Shown: positions 7,599-17,455, counted from the first letter of the stretch. The stretch is DNA of 64,000 nucleotides from Rhizobium sp. G21 (GCF_014158035.1 NZ_JACFXW010000001.1:1550001-1614000); one strand, 5' to 3'. A program made the numbers and translations. Notes: a model not told the origin generated them from the letters alone.

Positions 7599-9193
7599 GA
7601 CGGCTGGCCCTCACCCTTGCGATCGCGAGCGCCCTGACGCCGCTTTCGGCTCACGCCGGAACAGATGTCGCGCAACCTCGCTTCGAGGAGGAAACGGAGA
7701 CCGCCGGCGTCAACAGCGTCTATGCCGGCGACTGGCAATATATGGTCGGCGGCGGCGCGGCGAGCTTCGACTGCAACAGCGACGGCTTCGAGGATCTCTG
7801 GCTCGCCGGCGGCGAAGGCAGCTCCAAGCTTTTCGTCAACTCATCGAAGCGGGGCGGCGACCTTAAATTCGAGGAAGCCAAAAGCGGAGCGGAATTCGAT
7901 GCCACCACCGGCGCTTATCCGATCGATATCGACGGCGACGGCAACAAGGATCTCGTCGTCCTCCGCATCGGTGAGAGCGTCGCGCTCAAGGGGCTGGGCG
8001 GCTGCAAATTCGAGCGCGCCAACGAGGCCTGGGGATTCAGCGGCGGCGACGCCTGGTGGACTTCCTTCTCCGCCACCTGGGAGCGCGGGTTGAACTGGCC
8101 GACACTGGCGCTCGGCGCATATGTCGACCGCAACGAGGACACTTATCCCTGGGGCACCTGCACCGACAACTGGCTGCTCCGGCCGGAAGGCGCCGGCACG
8201 CGTTTCGCCAAACCCTTGCCGCTGACGCCGAGCTTCTGCCCGTTGTCGATCCTGTTCACCGACTGGAACCGGTCCGGAACTCCCTCGCTTCGCGTTTCCA
8301 ACGACCGCGAATATTACAAAGGCGGCCAGGAGCAGATGTGGAAGATCCCATCCGGTGAGCCGCCGAAGCTCTTCACGCAGGAGGAAGGCTGGAAATATCT
8401 ACGCATCTGGGGCATGGGCATCGCGAGTTACGACGTCGATTTCGACGGCTATCCCGAATATTTCCTGACCAGCATGGCGGACAACAAGCTACAGGCGCTG
8501 GCTGCCATCCCGAAAGACGGCAAGCCGAAACCTGGTTACGCCGACATCGCCTTCGCCAAGGGCGCGACCGCGCATCGCCCCTATACCGGCGGCGAGTGGA
8601 AGCCCTCGACCGCCTGGCATACGGATTTCCAGGACGTCGACAATGACGGCCGGGTCGACCTGTTCATCGCCAAGGGCAATGTCTCGACCATGCCGGACTT
8701 CGCCATCAAGGATCCCAACAATCTGCTCGTCCAGCAGCCGGACGGCAAATTCGCGGAGATGGGCGACAAGGCCGGGGTCGACAGCATGAAGACCTCGCGC
8801 GGCGCGGCGATGGCCGACTTCAATCTCGATGGCCTCGTCGATCTCGTCGTCGTCAATCGCTGGGAGAACGCCCAGGTCTGGCGCAACGTCACCAAGGACG
8901 CCGGGCGCTTTATAGAGTTGCAGCTACGCCAGGACGGCGCCAATCGAGACGGCATCGGCTCCTGGGTCGAGGTCAAGCTCGGCGACCGCGTGCTCCGCCG
9001 CGAAATCACCATCGGCGGAGGACATGCCGGCGGATCGCTCGGCTGGATTCACTTCGGCGTGGGCGTGCTCGACAAGGTTCAGCTGCGGGTGATCTGGCCG
9101 GATGGCGAGGCGGAGCCGTGGCGCGACGTGGCGACGAACCGCTTCTACACGGTCATGCGCGGCAAGGCGCCGGAGGCTTGGGAGGGGGAGTAA
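7595..9193 (+). CDS. exported CRTAC1/ASPIC-UnbV family protein with FG-GAP (VCBS) repeats
   Basis: 532 aa when started at the ATG overlapping the haloperoxidase stop. MRRLALTLAIASALTPLSAHAG is a clean signal peptide ending AHA. Calcium-type repeats of the integrin-like propeller recur: DCNSDGFEDLW, DIDGDGNKDLVV, DVDFDGYPEYF, DVDNDGRVDLF and DFNLDGLVDLVV. The C-terminal 100 residues match ASPIC/UnbV (IGSWVEVKLGDRV, GGGHAGGSLGWIHFGVG, VIWPDG). Tight coupling to the haloperoxidase-like gene suggests a joint extracytoplasmic role, but the biochemical function is unknown. In the sequence as given it is in frame with the upstream gene through a frameshift. Confidence 0.85.
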   Translation: MRRLALTLAIASALTPLSAHAGTDVAQPRFEEETETAGVNSVYAGDWQYMVGGGAASFDCNSDGFEDLWLAGGEGSSKLFVNSSKRGGDLKFEEAKSGAEFDATTGAYPIDIDGDGNKDLVVLRIGESVALKGLGGCKFERANEAWGFSGGDAWWTSFSATWERGLNWPTLALGAYVDRNEDTYPWGTCTDNWLLRPEGAGTRFAKPLPLTPSFCPLSILFTDWNRSGTPSLRVSNDREYYKGGQEQMWKIPSGEPPKLFTQEEGWKYLRIWGMGIASYDVDFDGYPEYFLTSMADNKLQALAAIPKDGKPKPGYADIAFAKGATAHRPYTGGEWKPSTAWHTDFQDVDNDGRVDLFIAKGNVSTMPDFAIKDPNNLLVQQPDGKFAEMGDKAGVDSMKTSRGAAMADFNLDGLVDLVVVNRWENAQVWRNVTKDAGRFIELQLRQDGANRDGIGSWVEVKLGDRVLRREITIGGGHAGGSLGWIHFGVGVLDKVQLRVIWPDGEAEPWRDVATNRFYTVMRGKAPEAWEGE

Positions 9194-9208
9194 CCCCTCC
9201 CCGCCTGC

Positions 9209-10265
9209 TCACAGGATGAAGTCTGAAAGCTTCAAAGAATCGACATCGACGCGAATGGAAAAGTCGGCGACCCGGTCGCCGTCATCGTCGCCATACAGCA
9301 CGCCTTTCGACAGACGCAATTCGCCGGCGTCGCCACTGAAGGCTGCGCCGCCGATATAATCGAATTGTTGGCGTCCGCGATATTCGGTATCGGCGTCGAT
9401 CGAATGCAGGTCGATCAAATCGCCGTCTTTTCTGCTGAAATCGGTGATGGTGTCGCGGTGTTTTGTTTCGGGTCCATCTGCTGAATTGAAGTGGAATATG
9501 TCCGCGCCAGCGCCGCCGGTCAGGATATCCGCGCCGGCGAGACCGTCGAGGAAGTCGTTACCCTTGCCGCCGGACAGCTTTTGACGGCTTCGCCGCCCCA
9601 GAGCGTGTCGTTGTAATGCGAACCGATGGCGTTCTCGATATTGTTGTGATAGCGCTCGCCGGCGGCGGCCCCGCCCGGCTCGATCAGTTTGCCCTCGTAG
9701 TAAAGGGTGAAATAGTTCAGTTCGGTGACGACGCCGTCCTTGGCCTTGATGAAACTGATCGTGTCGTTGCCGGAACCGCCATCGAGGCCCGACACGTAAG
9801 ACTCCTTCATCGGCTTGCCCATGCCGGCGTAGATCAAGTCATTGCCGGAGCCAGCATCCACCGATGTGCCTTTGGTCAAGACATACAAGGTGTCATTGCC
9901 ACCGCCGCCATTGAGAACGCAATTTCCGAGCGTGCTTTTTCCGAGCGTCGTCGAGCCATAGAGAATGTCGTTGCCGGCGTCGCCGCTCAGCTCGTCGTTG
10001 CCATCCCCTCTGTTTTCTCCCGCATAAAGAACGTCATTGCCAGCGCCGCCCGAGAGTTCGTCTTCGCCCGCGTCGCCATGCAGAATATCATCGCCGGCAT
10101 TGCCTTCCAGCGTGTCGTTGCCGGAGCCGCCGTAAAGACGGTCGGCGCCGCCGCGCCCTCGAGAGAGTCTTGGCCGGCGTAACCGTAAATCCTGTCTGCG
10201 CCTGCCGTCCCGTACAGGATATCCAGACCGTTCGTTCCTTTGATGGTGTTGTATCTTCCAGCCAT
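9209..10265 (-). pseudogene. RTX-type calcium-binding secreted protein, frameshifted twice
   Basis: The true frame starts at ATG 10265 after AAAGGTGATG and opens with MAGRYNTIKGTNGLDILYG. Nonapeptide repeats of the GGxGxDxLx type recur (GGSGNDTLEG, GNAGDDILHG, GGAGNDVLYA, GGSGNDTISF, GGAGADIFHF). The tail VDSLKLSDFIL resembles a type I secretion signal: aliphatic, short and acidic. Two breaks interrupt the frame: at 10151-10152 one C is missing from a CCC, and at 9579-9582 one T is missing from a T run. Repaired length is about 353 codons. Convergent with the CRTAC1-like gene. No type I secretion genes are in the window. Function is unknown beyond calcium-dependent folding after export. Confidence 0.8.
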
Positions 10266-10388
10266 ATCATCACCTTTTAAAAACAAAACAGCGATGATGT
10301 CCTGACCGAGGAATATGACCACACAGCGGCGGTCGACACCTTAGATGTGCATTAGGTTTTTTTGCTCTTTTTAGTATATATTGCGCCC

Positions 10389-11204
10389 TCAAAGCGGAGG
10401 CGCATCTACTTCATAAGTCCAGACCCTAAAGCCCTTGAGAAGGTGGGGCCCGAAAGAATTGACCAATGGGATGTCCGCAGCGTCTCGACCGCGGGCGACG
10501 ACGATGCGGCCGATACGGGGGATATTGTTGCGCGGATCGAACGTCACCCAGCCGCAATCGAGATAGACTTCGATCCAGGCGCTGAAATCCATGGGATCGA
10601 CCACGGGCACGCCGATGTCGCCGAGATGGCCGTTGATATAGCGGGCCGGAATATTGAGGCATCGGCACAGGGTGAGCGCGAGATGGGCATAGTCGCGGCA
10701 GACGCCGACTTTCTCCTCGAAGGCCTCGAAGGCGGTGCGGGTCGACCGGGCCTTCATATAGTCGAAGGCGATATGATTGTGCACGAAATCGCAAATGGCC
10801 TGCACGCGCCCCCAGCCGGCGGGAACGGCGCCAAACATGTCCCATGCCGCCTGGCTCAGGCGATCGGTCTCGCTGTAGCGGCTGCCCATCAGATAGACGA
10901 GGCACTCATCCGGCAGTTCCGCGACCGGAACCTCCCGCGCGTCGAGCCTTGCCTGTTCGGGCAGGCCGCTGTCTCGGATCGTGGCGTCGCCCCAGATCGT
11001 CAGGTCTCCGGCCGGGGCCAGCAACCGACGGCACTTATTGCCGAACATGTCCAGATAGGTCGTAATCGGGAGCGGCGGCTGCGTGAAGGTCGTCTCCGGC
11101 GCGATCAGGTCGCCGGCGCGGTCCTCGTGGACCGAGAGAAGGCAGACGAGCGGGGTGGGATTCTCGCAATGAATGCTGATTTCATAACCGTAACGGATGA
11201 ACAT
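10389..11204 (-). CDS. transglutaminase-like (cysteine protease fold) family protein
   Basis: 271 aa from ATG 11204 (MFIRYGYEISI). The N-terminal half is the bacterial transglutaminase N-terminal region; the core carries GVCRDYAHLALTLCR with the nucleophilic Cys, then GWVTFDPRNN with the third catalytic position. The middle catalytic His, expected as HAW in family members, reads Ser in DFSAWIEVYL (codon AGC). This may be a subfamily feature or a loss of activity. The end NIPRIGRIVVARGRDAADIPL is a conserved block of this group in rhizobia. A longer start at 11243 would add 13 residues without family support. Confidence 0.85.
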   Translation of the reverse strand: MFIRYGYEISIHCENPTPLVCLLSVHEDRAGDLIAPETTFTQPPLPITTYLDMFGNKCRRLLAPAGDLTIWGDATIRDSGLPEQARLDAREVPVAELPDECLVYLMGSRYSETDRLSQAAWDMFGAVPAGWGRVQAICDFVHNHIAFDYMKARSTRTAFEAFEEKVGVCRDYAHLALTLCRCLNIPARYINGHLGDIGVPVVDPMDFSAWIEVYLDCGWVTFDPRNNIPRIGRIVVARGRDAADIPLVNSFGPHLLKGFRVWTYEVDAPPL

Positions 11205-11315
11205 GCGATCACTTTCAAAATCAATGGACGGCGAACAGCGCATGGCGACGGCGCAGAAGATGGGCCGCCTCGTAGTCGCGAGAAGCGCTGCAGGCCCAGG
11301 CGGCGCCGCGAAGCG

Positions 11316-11456
11316 TCAACGTTTTCCCTGCGGCGCCTTTGCGTCTGCGCCGGCCAGCTTCACCTGATTGCCGAACGCGACTTCCTGCTTGGGCGCCGGC
11401 TTGTCCTTCTTGGGCTTGCGAATTTCTTTGGAGCTGTGTTTTTGACCTTTGGCCAT
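11316..11456 (-). CDS. small basic conserved hypothetical protein
   Basis: 46 aa: it opens MAKGQKHSSKEIRKPKKDKP and is very rich in Lys. The ribosome site AGAGGGA lies about 8 nt before the ATG at 11456. Small proteins starting MAKGQ and followed by a KPKK basic stretch are widespread in Hyphomicrobiales, which supports it being real despite its size. No function is known. It lies about 110 bases upstream of the transglutaminase-like gene in the same direction and may share its transcript. Confidence 0.65.
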   Translation of the reverse strand: MAKGQKHSSKEIRKPKKDKPAPKQEVAFGNQVKLAGADAKAPQGKR

Positions 11457-12039
11457 CGGCGTCGTCCCTCTCTTGAATTACGCCCTGCGGCGGTCTTGTT
11501 CCAGCGCTGCGTCGAGCACACCGGCGCTGATTTTCGGGAGGCGGCCAGAGGGCCCGCGCATGCCGATCGCCGGGATATGCATGACCGAGTCCACGCGCCG
11601 CCAGACGGCGCCCTCGTCGCCGACACATCGAACTTCATTGTGAATCACGTGATATTCGCCTTCGGGCAGCGCATGCTCGACCCCGGAAGTTGGAACGAGC
11701 CATGAAAGCGAACCGTGGTCGACCTGCTGCGTTTGTTCATATTTTGTTCTTTCCAGCCTTCGGAGACGCAATCCCCGAGGCGACGCGAAGTGCGGCGACT
11801 TGTGGTGATACAACGTCACATGCGGCTTAATGTTTCGGTACGAATAAAATTGCGCCGACGCGGCGCAGTCTCTTGGCATTCACAGATGAGGCGCAACCCA
11901 GGAGCCGTGCCTTCCGAGGAGAATCCAAATGCCGGCTCGCATGTGCAAGCGGACGCAAAGATCGACCCGCCGACTGTACATGGCGCATGGCCGGCAGGCA
12001 AGGCGTGACGCGACGAAGCGCCCTATAGGGGATCGCAGG
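11457..12039. other. intergenic region with one doubtful minus-strand frame
   Basis: A minus-strand open frame at 11478-11879 encodes 133 aa, whose second half (VEHALPEGEYHVIHNEVRC, then WRRVDSVMHIPAIG) looks more protein-like than the first. There is no recognisable domain or convincing start with a ribosome site, so I do not call it. The rest, up to the aacS stop, shows no gene. Confidence 0.35.
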
Positions 12040-13991
12040 TCAGGTCTTCAACGGCTCGAGACCGGCATAGAGGTCCAGCGCTTCCGGATTGGCGAGCGCT
12101 TCCTTGTTCTTGACCGGCCGGCCATGGACGACCTCGCGGACGGCGAGCTCGACGATCTTTCCGGATTTGGTGCGCGGGATGTCGGCGACCTGGATGATCT
12201 TGGCCGGCACATGCCGCGGCGAGGCGCCGGTGCGGATCTTGGTCTTGATCTTCTTGTCGAGATCGGCGTCGAGCGTCACGCCCGGCTGGAGGCGGACGAA
12301 CAGAATGACGCGGACGTCGTCTTCCCAATCCTGACCGATGCAGATCGATTCCGCCACCTCCTCGAGTTGTTCCACCTGATTGTAGATCTCGGCCGTGCCG
12401 ATGCGCACGCCGCCGGGATTGAGCGTGGCGTCGGAGCGGCCATGAATGATCAGGCCGCCATGCTTGGTCCATTCGGCGAAATCGCCATGGCACCAGACAT
12501 TGTCGAAGCGCTCGAAATAGGCCGCCTTGTATTTGGCGTCGTCCTTGTCGTTCCAGAAACCGACAGGCATGCAGGGGAAAGCCTTGGCGCAGACCAGCTC
12601 GCCCTTTTCGCCGCGTACCGGCTTTCCTTCGTCATCCCAGACGTCGACGGCGAGACCGAGGCCCGGGCCCTGGATCTCGCCGCGCCAAACCGGCTTCACC
12701 GGGTTGCCGAGCACGAAGCAGGAGACGATGTCGGTGCCGCCCGAGATCGAGGCGAGCTGCACGTCGGGCTTTGCGGCCTCGTAGATGAAGCTGAAGCCTT
12801 CGGGCGACAGCGGCGAGCCGGTGGAGGTGACGGCGCGCAGGCTCTTAAGATCATGCGTTTTGATCGGCTCGATGCCGCTCTTGCGCACGGCGTCGATATA
12901 TTTGGCCGAGGTGCCGAACACGGCGAAGCGCTCGTCGGCGGCGTAATCCCAGAGAATCTCCCCGCTCGGGGCGAAAGGCGAGCCGTCGAACAGGCAGAGC
13001 GTCGCGCCGCTCGCCAGTCCCGAGACCAGCCAGTTCCACATCATCCACCCGCAGGTGGTGAAGTAGAAGAGCCGTTCACCCGCGTGGAGATCGAGATGAA
13101 AACGCTGTTCCTTGAGGTGCTGCAGCAGGGTCCCGCCCGCCGAATGGACGATGCATTTCGGCACGCCGGTGGTGCCCGACGAAAACAGGATGTACAGCGG
13201 ATGGTTGAAAGGAAGCGGCGTGAACTCGACCGCCTCGGCCGGATAGGGCGCGATGAATTGCGCAAGAGTCCGTCCATCGGCGAGCGAGGCGGCCAGGCCA
13301 TCGGCATCGCCGGTATAGGGAATGACCAGCACCGGCGCGCCGAGTTCCGGCTCGACGGCCCGGACCTTTGCAGCGACATCCTGAAGCTTGCCGTTATACC
13401 AGTAGCCGTCGCAGACGATGAACAGTTTCGGCTCGATCTGGCCGAAGCGGTCGAGCACGCCCCGCTCGCCGAAATCGGGCGAGCAGGACGACCAGATGAC
13501 GCCCATGGAAGCGGCCGCCAGCATCAGCGCGATGGTCTCCGGCATGTTGGGCATCATAGCCGCGATACGGTCGCCTTTTTCGAGGCCCATGGCCCGGTAG
13601 GCCTGTTGAAGGCGCGAGACCATCGCCGCAAGGTCGTCCCAATTCCAGCGATAGGATACCTTGTCCTCGCCGCGAAAGATCAAGGCTGCGTCGGCGCCGG
13701 TCTGCGACAGCAGATTCTCGGCGAAATTGAGCGTGGCGTCCGGGAAGAAGCGGGCCTTCATCATGTCGTCGCCGTCGATGAGATCGCGCGCGCCCTTGTC
13801 GCCCTTGACTCCGCAATAGTCCCATACCGCCGACCAGAACGATCCCCGCTCCGTAATCGACCACTGATGGAAGGCGTCATGATCGGGCAGGTCGACGCCG
13901 AACTTTTCCGCGCACCAGCGGCGGAACAACGTCATCTGGCTCTTCTCGATCTGTTCGTCAGACGGCGTCCAGAGCGGCTTGACTTCCCCAT
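12040..13991 (-). CDS. aacS: acetoacetate--CoA ligase
   Basis: Adenylate-forming enzyme that activates acetoacetate to acetoacetyl-CoA in the cytosol, used for ketone-body and PHB breakdown. Seen: IPY..., the AMP-binding loop [27 protein letters not shown], the hinge [20 protein letters not shown] and the C-terminal catalytic Lys of [15 protein letters not shown] sits at ideal distance from ATG 13991, but that ATG is one base out of frame. Adding one C to the CCCC at 13986-13989 gives [14 protein letters not shown] and 650 aa, the usual length. Without this the frame opens at 14028 with 12 extra residues (662 aa). Divergent from the DUF6460-like gene. Confidence 0.93.
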
Positions 13992-14162
13992 GACTTCTCT
14001 CCTCAAACGCCCCTGAAGCGGGGTCCATTTGCGCCGCAATGCAGCATAAGTGCGCGGCGGTGGCAATCCCGCGTCCACAGCTGATCGACGCGCGCGAAGA
14101 GGCGAAATAAAGCAGTTTTTACCAAGCTGCTTTACATTTTCGGCAGTTCTGCGGAGGGCCCC

Positions 14163-14417
14163 ATGCCCCACATGATCATCGGTGTGTTGAAGCTCATTCT
14201 GGCGAGCCTGATTCTCGGCGCGGCCATGAATCTCCTCGGCCTGTCCGCCGAGCGGATCCTCGCGGGCTTCGGCATGTCGCCCGCCGACCTCTGGCTGCTC
14301 CTGCAACGATGTGTCGTCTGGGCCCTGCCGAATATCGGGCTGGGGGCGGCGGTGATCCTTCCGCTTTGGCTGCTCACCTATCTCTTCCTGCCGCCCCGCA
14401 GCGGATATGACGAATAA
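14163..14417 (+). CDS. small integral membrane protein, DUF6460-like
   Basis: 84 aa with two hydrophobic helices: about residues 4-26 (IIGVLKLILASLILGAAM) and about 55-76 (NIGLGAAVILPLWLLTYLFL). A ribosome site GGAGGG (14152-14157) is well placed before ATG 14163. The two-helix layout around a LGLSAERILAGFG/PADLW loop resembles DUF6460 proteins of rhizobia. Function unknown. It is divergent from aacS and convergent with potI, with only 14 bases between the stops. Confidence 0.75.
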   Translation: MPHMIIGVLKLILASLILGAAMNLLGLSAERILAGFGMSPADLWLLLQRCVVWALPNIGLGAAVILPLWLLTYLFLPPRSGYDE

Positions 14418-14431
14418 GGACCCGACCGCCA

Positions 14432-15247
14432 TTACGCCTGGGCGGCTGCGGCGCGTTCGTCTCGCTCGCGTTGCGCTTCCTGACGTTTGGTGGCCAGGGA
14501 CGCCGCGATCACGCCCAGCGTCACGAAGCCGATCAGGATTGTGCAGGCGGCGTTGATCTCGGGCGTTACGCCGAGCCGCACCTGACTATAGATCTTGATG
14601 GGCAGCGTGGTGGCGCCCGGGCCGGTGTTGAAGCTGGCAATCACCAGATCGTCCAGCGACAAGGTGAAGGCCAGCATCCAGCCCGACACCACTGCCGGCA
14701 GGATCAGCGGCAGGGTGATCTTGAAGAAGGTCTTGACCGGCGGGCAACCGAGATCGAGCGCCGCTTCCTCGAGGCTTCGGTCGAATGTCAGCAGCCGCGA
14801 CTGAACGACGATCGCCACATAGCACATGGTGAAGGTGGTGTGGGCGATGGTGACCGTCCAGAAGCCGCGATCGATGTTGATGGCCACGAACAGCAGCAGC
14901 ATGGACAGGCCGGTGATCACCTCCGGCATGACGATCGGCGCATAGATCATGCCCGAAAACAGCACCCGGCCGGGAAAGCGGGCGAAACGCGTCATCGTCA
15001 GCGCCGCGAGCGTTCCGAGCACCGTGGCGATGGTGGCGGAGAGCACGCCGACGCGGGCCGTGACCCAGGCCGCGTCCATCAGCGCCTGGTTCTGGAACAT
15101 GGCCACGTACCAGCGCGTGGAAAAGCCGCCCCAGACCGTGACGAGCTTGGAGGCGTTGAAGGAATAGATCACCAGGATCAGAATCGGCACATAGAGGAAG
15201 GCGAAACCGATCGTCAGGAAGGTCGTATCGAATTTACCGGGTTTCAT
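14432..15247 (-). CDS. potI: putrescine ABC transporter, permease PotI
   Basis: 271 aa inner-membrane permease with six hydrophobic segments. The EAA loop that docks the ATPase reads EEAALDLGCPPVKTFFKITLP at about residues 165-185. FITLGFAFLYVPILILVIYSFN-type first helix and the overall length match PotI/YdcV. It is the last gene of the potF-G-H-I operon, starting 10 bases after the potH stop. The pathway context (puuA and puuB in the same window) favours putrescine over spermidine. Confidence 0.92.
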   Translation of the reverse strand: MKPGKFDTTFLTIGFAFLYVPILILVIYSFNASKLVTVWGGFSTRWYVAMFQNQALMDAAWVTARVGVLSATIATVLGTLAALTMTRFARFPGRVLFSGMIYAPIVMPEVITGLSMLLLFVAINIDRGFWTVTIAHTTFTMCYVAIVVQSRLLTFDRSLEEAALDLGCPPVKTFFKITLPLILPAVVSGWMLAFTLSLDDLVIASFNTGPGATTLPIKIYSQVRLGVTPEINAACTILIGFVTLGVIAASLATKRQEAQRERDERAAAAQA

Positions 15248-15257
15248 GGCTCGATCC

Positions 15258-16163
15258 TCACGCAGCTTTCTGCTGCTGATTCTGGTAGATCACGATCGGG
15301 ATCACCAGCATGGCCAGCAGCACCACCGCAACGGCGGACGCCAGCGGCCAATCGCGATTGCCGAAGAATTCCACCCAGAGCGTCTTGCCGATCATCAACG
15401 TATCGGCGCCGCCCAGAAGGTCGGGGATCACGAACTCGCCGGTGATCGGGATGAAGCAGATCATCGACCCTGCGATCACGCCGGGAAGCGACAGCGGGAA
15501 AGTGATCTTCCAGAAGGCTTTCCAGGGCGGGCAACCGAGATCGCTCGCCGCCTCCAGCAAGGTGCCGTCGAGCTTCTCGAGCGCCGAATAGAGCGGCAGC
15601 ACCATGAAAGGCAGGTAGGAATAGACAATGCCGATGAACACCGCATATTCGGTGCGGAACAGTTGCACCTGCTGGTCCGGCCCGAGGAAATGCAGAGATT
15701 GCAACAGCATGGTCAGAAGCCCCTCGGGCTTGAGAATACCGATCCAGGCGTAGACGCGGATGAGAAAGGAGGTCCAGAACGGCAGGATCACCATCATCAA
15801 CAATGTCGGGCGGATCTTGGCCGAGGACCTGGCCATGGCGAGCGCCATGGGATAGCCGATCAGCAACAAAAGCAGCGTGGAGATCGCCGCGATGCGGAGC
15901 GAGGACAGATAGGCCTTGATGTAGAGCGGGTCCTCGGTGAGGTAGAGGTAATTCTCGACATCGAGCTGCGACAGGAAATCGCCCAACTGCGAGAAGCCCT
16001 CGAACACCGGCGTGTAGGGCGGCATGGCGATGTCGCTGTCCGACAGCGAGATCTTCAGGATGATGAAAAAGGGCGCGAGAAAGAACAGCGCCAGCCAGAG
16101 ATAGGGGATGACGACGACCAGCCAGCGGCTGGGACGGCTGTGGGAAACGGCGCTCGGCTCCAT
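15258..16163 (-). CDS. potH: putrescine ABC transporter, permease PotH
   Basis: 301 aa from ATG 16163 (MEPSAVSHSRP), preceded by GGGAGGGG. The first helix VVVIPYLWLALFFLAPFFIIL and five more hydrophobic segments are visible. The EAA loop EAASDLGCPPWKAFWKITFPLSLPG sits at about 195-219 and parallels that of PotI. Residues upstream of 16163 in the same frame (to 16367) overlap potG and are not coding. It lies 11 bases after the potG stop. Forms the heteromeric channel with PotI. Confidence 0.93.
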   Translation of the reverse strand: MEPSAVSHSRPSRWLVVVIPYLWLALFFLAPFFIILKISLSDSDIAMPPYTPVFEGFSQLGDFLSQLDVENYLYLTEDPLYIKAYLSSLRIAAISTLLLLLIGYPMALAMARSSAKIRPTLLMMVILPFWTSFLIRVYAWIGILKPEGLLTMLLQSLHFLGPDQQVQLFRTEYAVFIGIVYSYLPFMVLPLYSALEKLDGTLLEAASDLGCPPWKAFWKITFPLSLPGVIAGSMICFIPITGEFVIPDLLGGADTLMIGKTLWVEFFGNRDWPLASAVAVVLLAMLVIPIVIYQNQQQKAA

Positions 16164-16174
16164 AATCCCCTCCC

Positions 16175-17335
16175 CTATCGCGTCAGCACGAGGCCGGCGT
16201 CCGCCGACCAGGAAAGCCACACTTTGTCTTCGAAGGTGATCGGCCGCTCGACATGGCGGGAGACATTGGCCTGTGCGGCGCGCAGCACGCGGCCGTCGGG
16301 CGTCTCGACGATAAAGACCGAGAAGTCTCCGAGATAGCCGATATCGATGACTTCGCCGGCGATGCAATTGGGGCGGCCAGTCTCAGCGGGCGGATCCAGC
16401 GAAATATGGACCTTTTCCGGCCGGATGGCGAAGGCGACATTGGCGCCTGAGACTGCCGCGCATTCCTGCTCGACCTCGATCTTCAACTCGCCGGAACTCA
16501 GGCTGACCACGCCATGCTGACTGGCCGAACCTGTATTGGCCGAGACCACGCCTTCCATGATGTTGATGTCGCCGATAAAATCGGCGACGTAACGGCTGTT
16601 CGGCGCCTCGTAGATTTCGGCCGGGGTCGCCACCTGCACCACGATGCCCTTGTCCATCACCGCAATGCGATCGGACACGGTCATGGCCTCTTCCTGATCA
16701 TGGGTGACGATCAGAAAGGTGAGGCCGAGACTGTGCTGGATGTCCATGAGTTCGAACTGGGTTTCCTCGCGCAGCTTGCGATCGAGCGCGCCGAGCGGCT
16801 CGTCGAGCAGCAGCACCTTGGGGCGCTTGGCGAGCGAACGGGCGAGCGCCACCCGCTGGCGCTGGCCGCCCGACAGCTGGCTCGGCTTGCGCTTGGCGAA
16901 ATCGGTGAGCTTGACCAGCCTCAGCATTTCCTCGACGCGAGCGTCGATCTCGCTTTTGGCCATATTGTCCTGTTCGAGGCCGAAGGCGATGTTCTTGGCG
17001 ACCGTCATATGCGGAAACAGCGCATAGGACTGGAACATCATGTTGGTCGGCCGCTTATAGGGCGGCGTGCCGGAAATGTCCTTGCCCTGAAGCAGGATGC
17101 GACCTTCCGTCGGCTCCTCGAAGCCCGCGAGCATGCGCATCAGCGTGGTCTTGCCGCAGCCGGAGGGGCCGAGCAGCGAGAAGAACTCCTTCTCGTAGAT
17201 GTCGAGGGTGAGATTGTCGACGGCGACGAAATCGCCGAACCGCTTGGTGACATTCTCGAACCGGATGAACGGCTTTTCGCTCTTATCCATCCATGGGCTG
17301 AACTTACGCTTTACGGGCCCCAGTGTCTTCGCCAT
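16175..17335 (-). CDS. potG: putrescine ABC transporter, ATP-binding subunit PotG
   Basis: 386 aa from ATG 17335 (MAKTLGPVKRKF) with AGAGGGG just upstream; the longer frame to 17392 adds residues without support. Walker A GPSGCGKT, Q-loop QSYALFPHM, signature LSGGQRQRVALARSL, Walker B VLLLDEPLGALD and the H-loop VTHDQEEA are all intact. The C-terminal third is a TOBE/MalK-like regulatory domain (IRPEKVHISLD). The extended N-terminus before the ATPase core is typical of PotG rather than PotA. Drives polyamine import with PotF, PotH and PotI. Confidence 0.93.
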   Translation of the reverse strand: MAKTLGPVKRKFSPWMDKSEKPFIRFENVTKRFGDFVAVDNLTLDIYEKEFFSLLGPSGCGKTTLMRMLAGFEEPTEGRILLQGKDISGTPPYKRPTNMMFQSYALFPHMTVAKNIAFGLEQDNMAKSEIDARVEEMLRLVKLTDFAKRKPSQLSGGQRQRVALARSLAKRPKVLLLDEPLGALDRKLREETQFELMDIQHSLGLTFLIVTHDQEEAMTVSDRIAVMDKGIVVQVATPAEIYEAPNSRYVADFIGDINIMEGVVSANTGSASQHGVVSLSSGELKIEVEQECAAVSGANVAFAIRPEKVHISLDPPAETGRPNCIAGEVIDIGYLGDFSVFIVETPDGRVLRAAQANVSRHVERPITFEDKVWLSWSADAGLVLTR

Positions 17336-17455
17336 TTTCCCCTCTGTCCGCTTTCCCGCGCCCGCGGTTGATCCGCATATGCGCGCGCTCATCTATCGAG
17401 CGCCTTAGTCTCGAAAGCGGCGGGGCTACGGCCCCGCCGCAAGCCCCTGGAAGGG

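Noticed and set aside
6263-9193. A natural haloperoxidase-CRTAC1 fusion protein of 976 aa
   Set aside because: The junction has lost a catalytic motif, the downstream part begins with its own signal peptide, and a tandem CTTT explains the shift; two separate genes are more likely.
10362-11705. 447-codon open frame on the plus strand
   Set aside because: It runs antisense through the transglutaminase-like gene and the small Lys-rich gene, both of which have domains or family resemblance and ribosome sites.
11929-14016. 695-codon open frame on the plus strand
   Set aside because: Antisense shadow of acetoacetate-CoA ligase, whose motifs are unmistakable.
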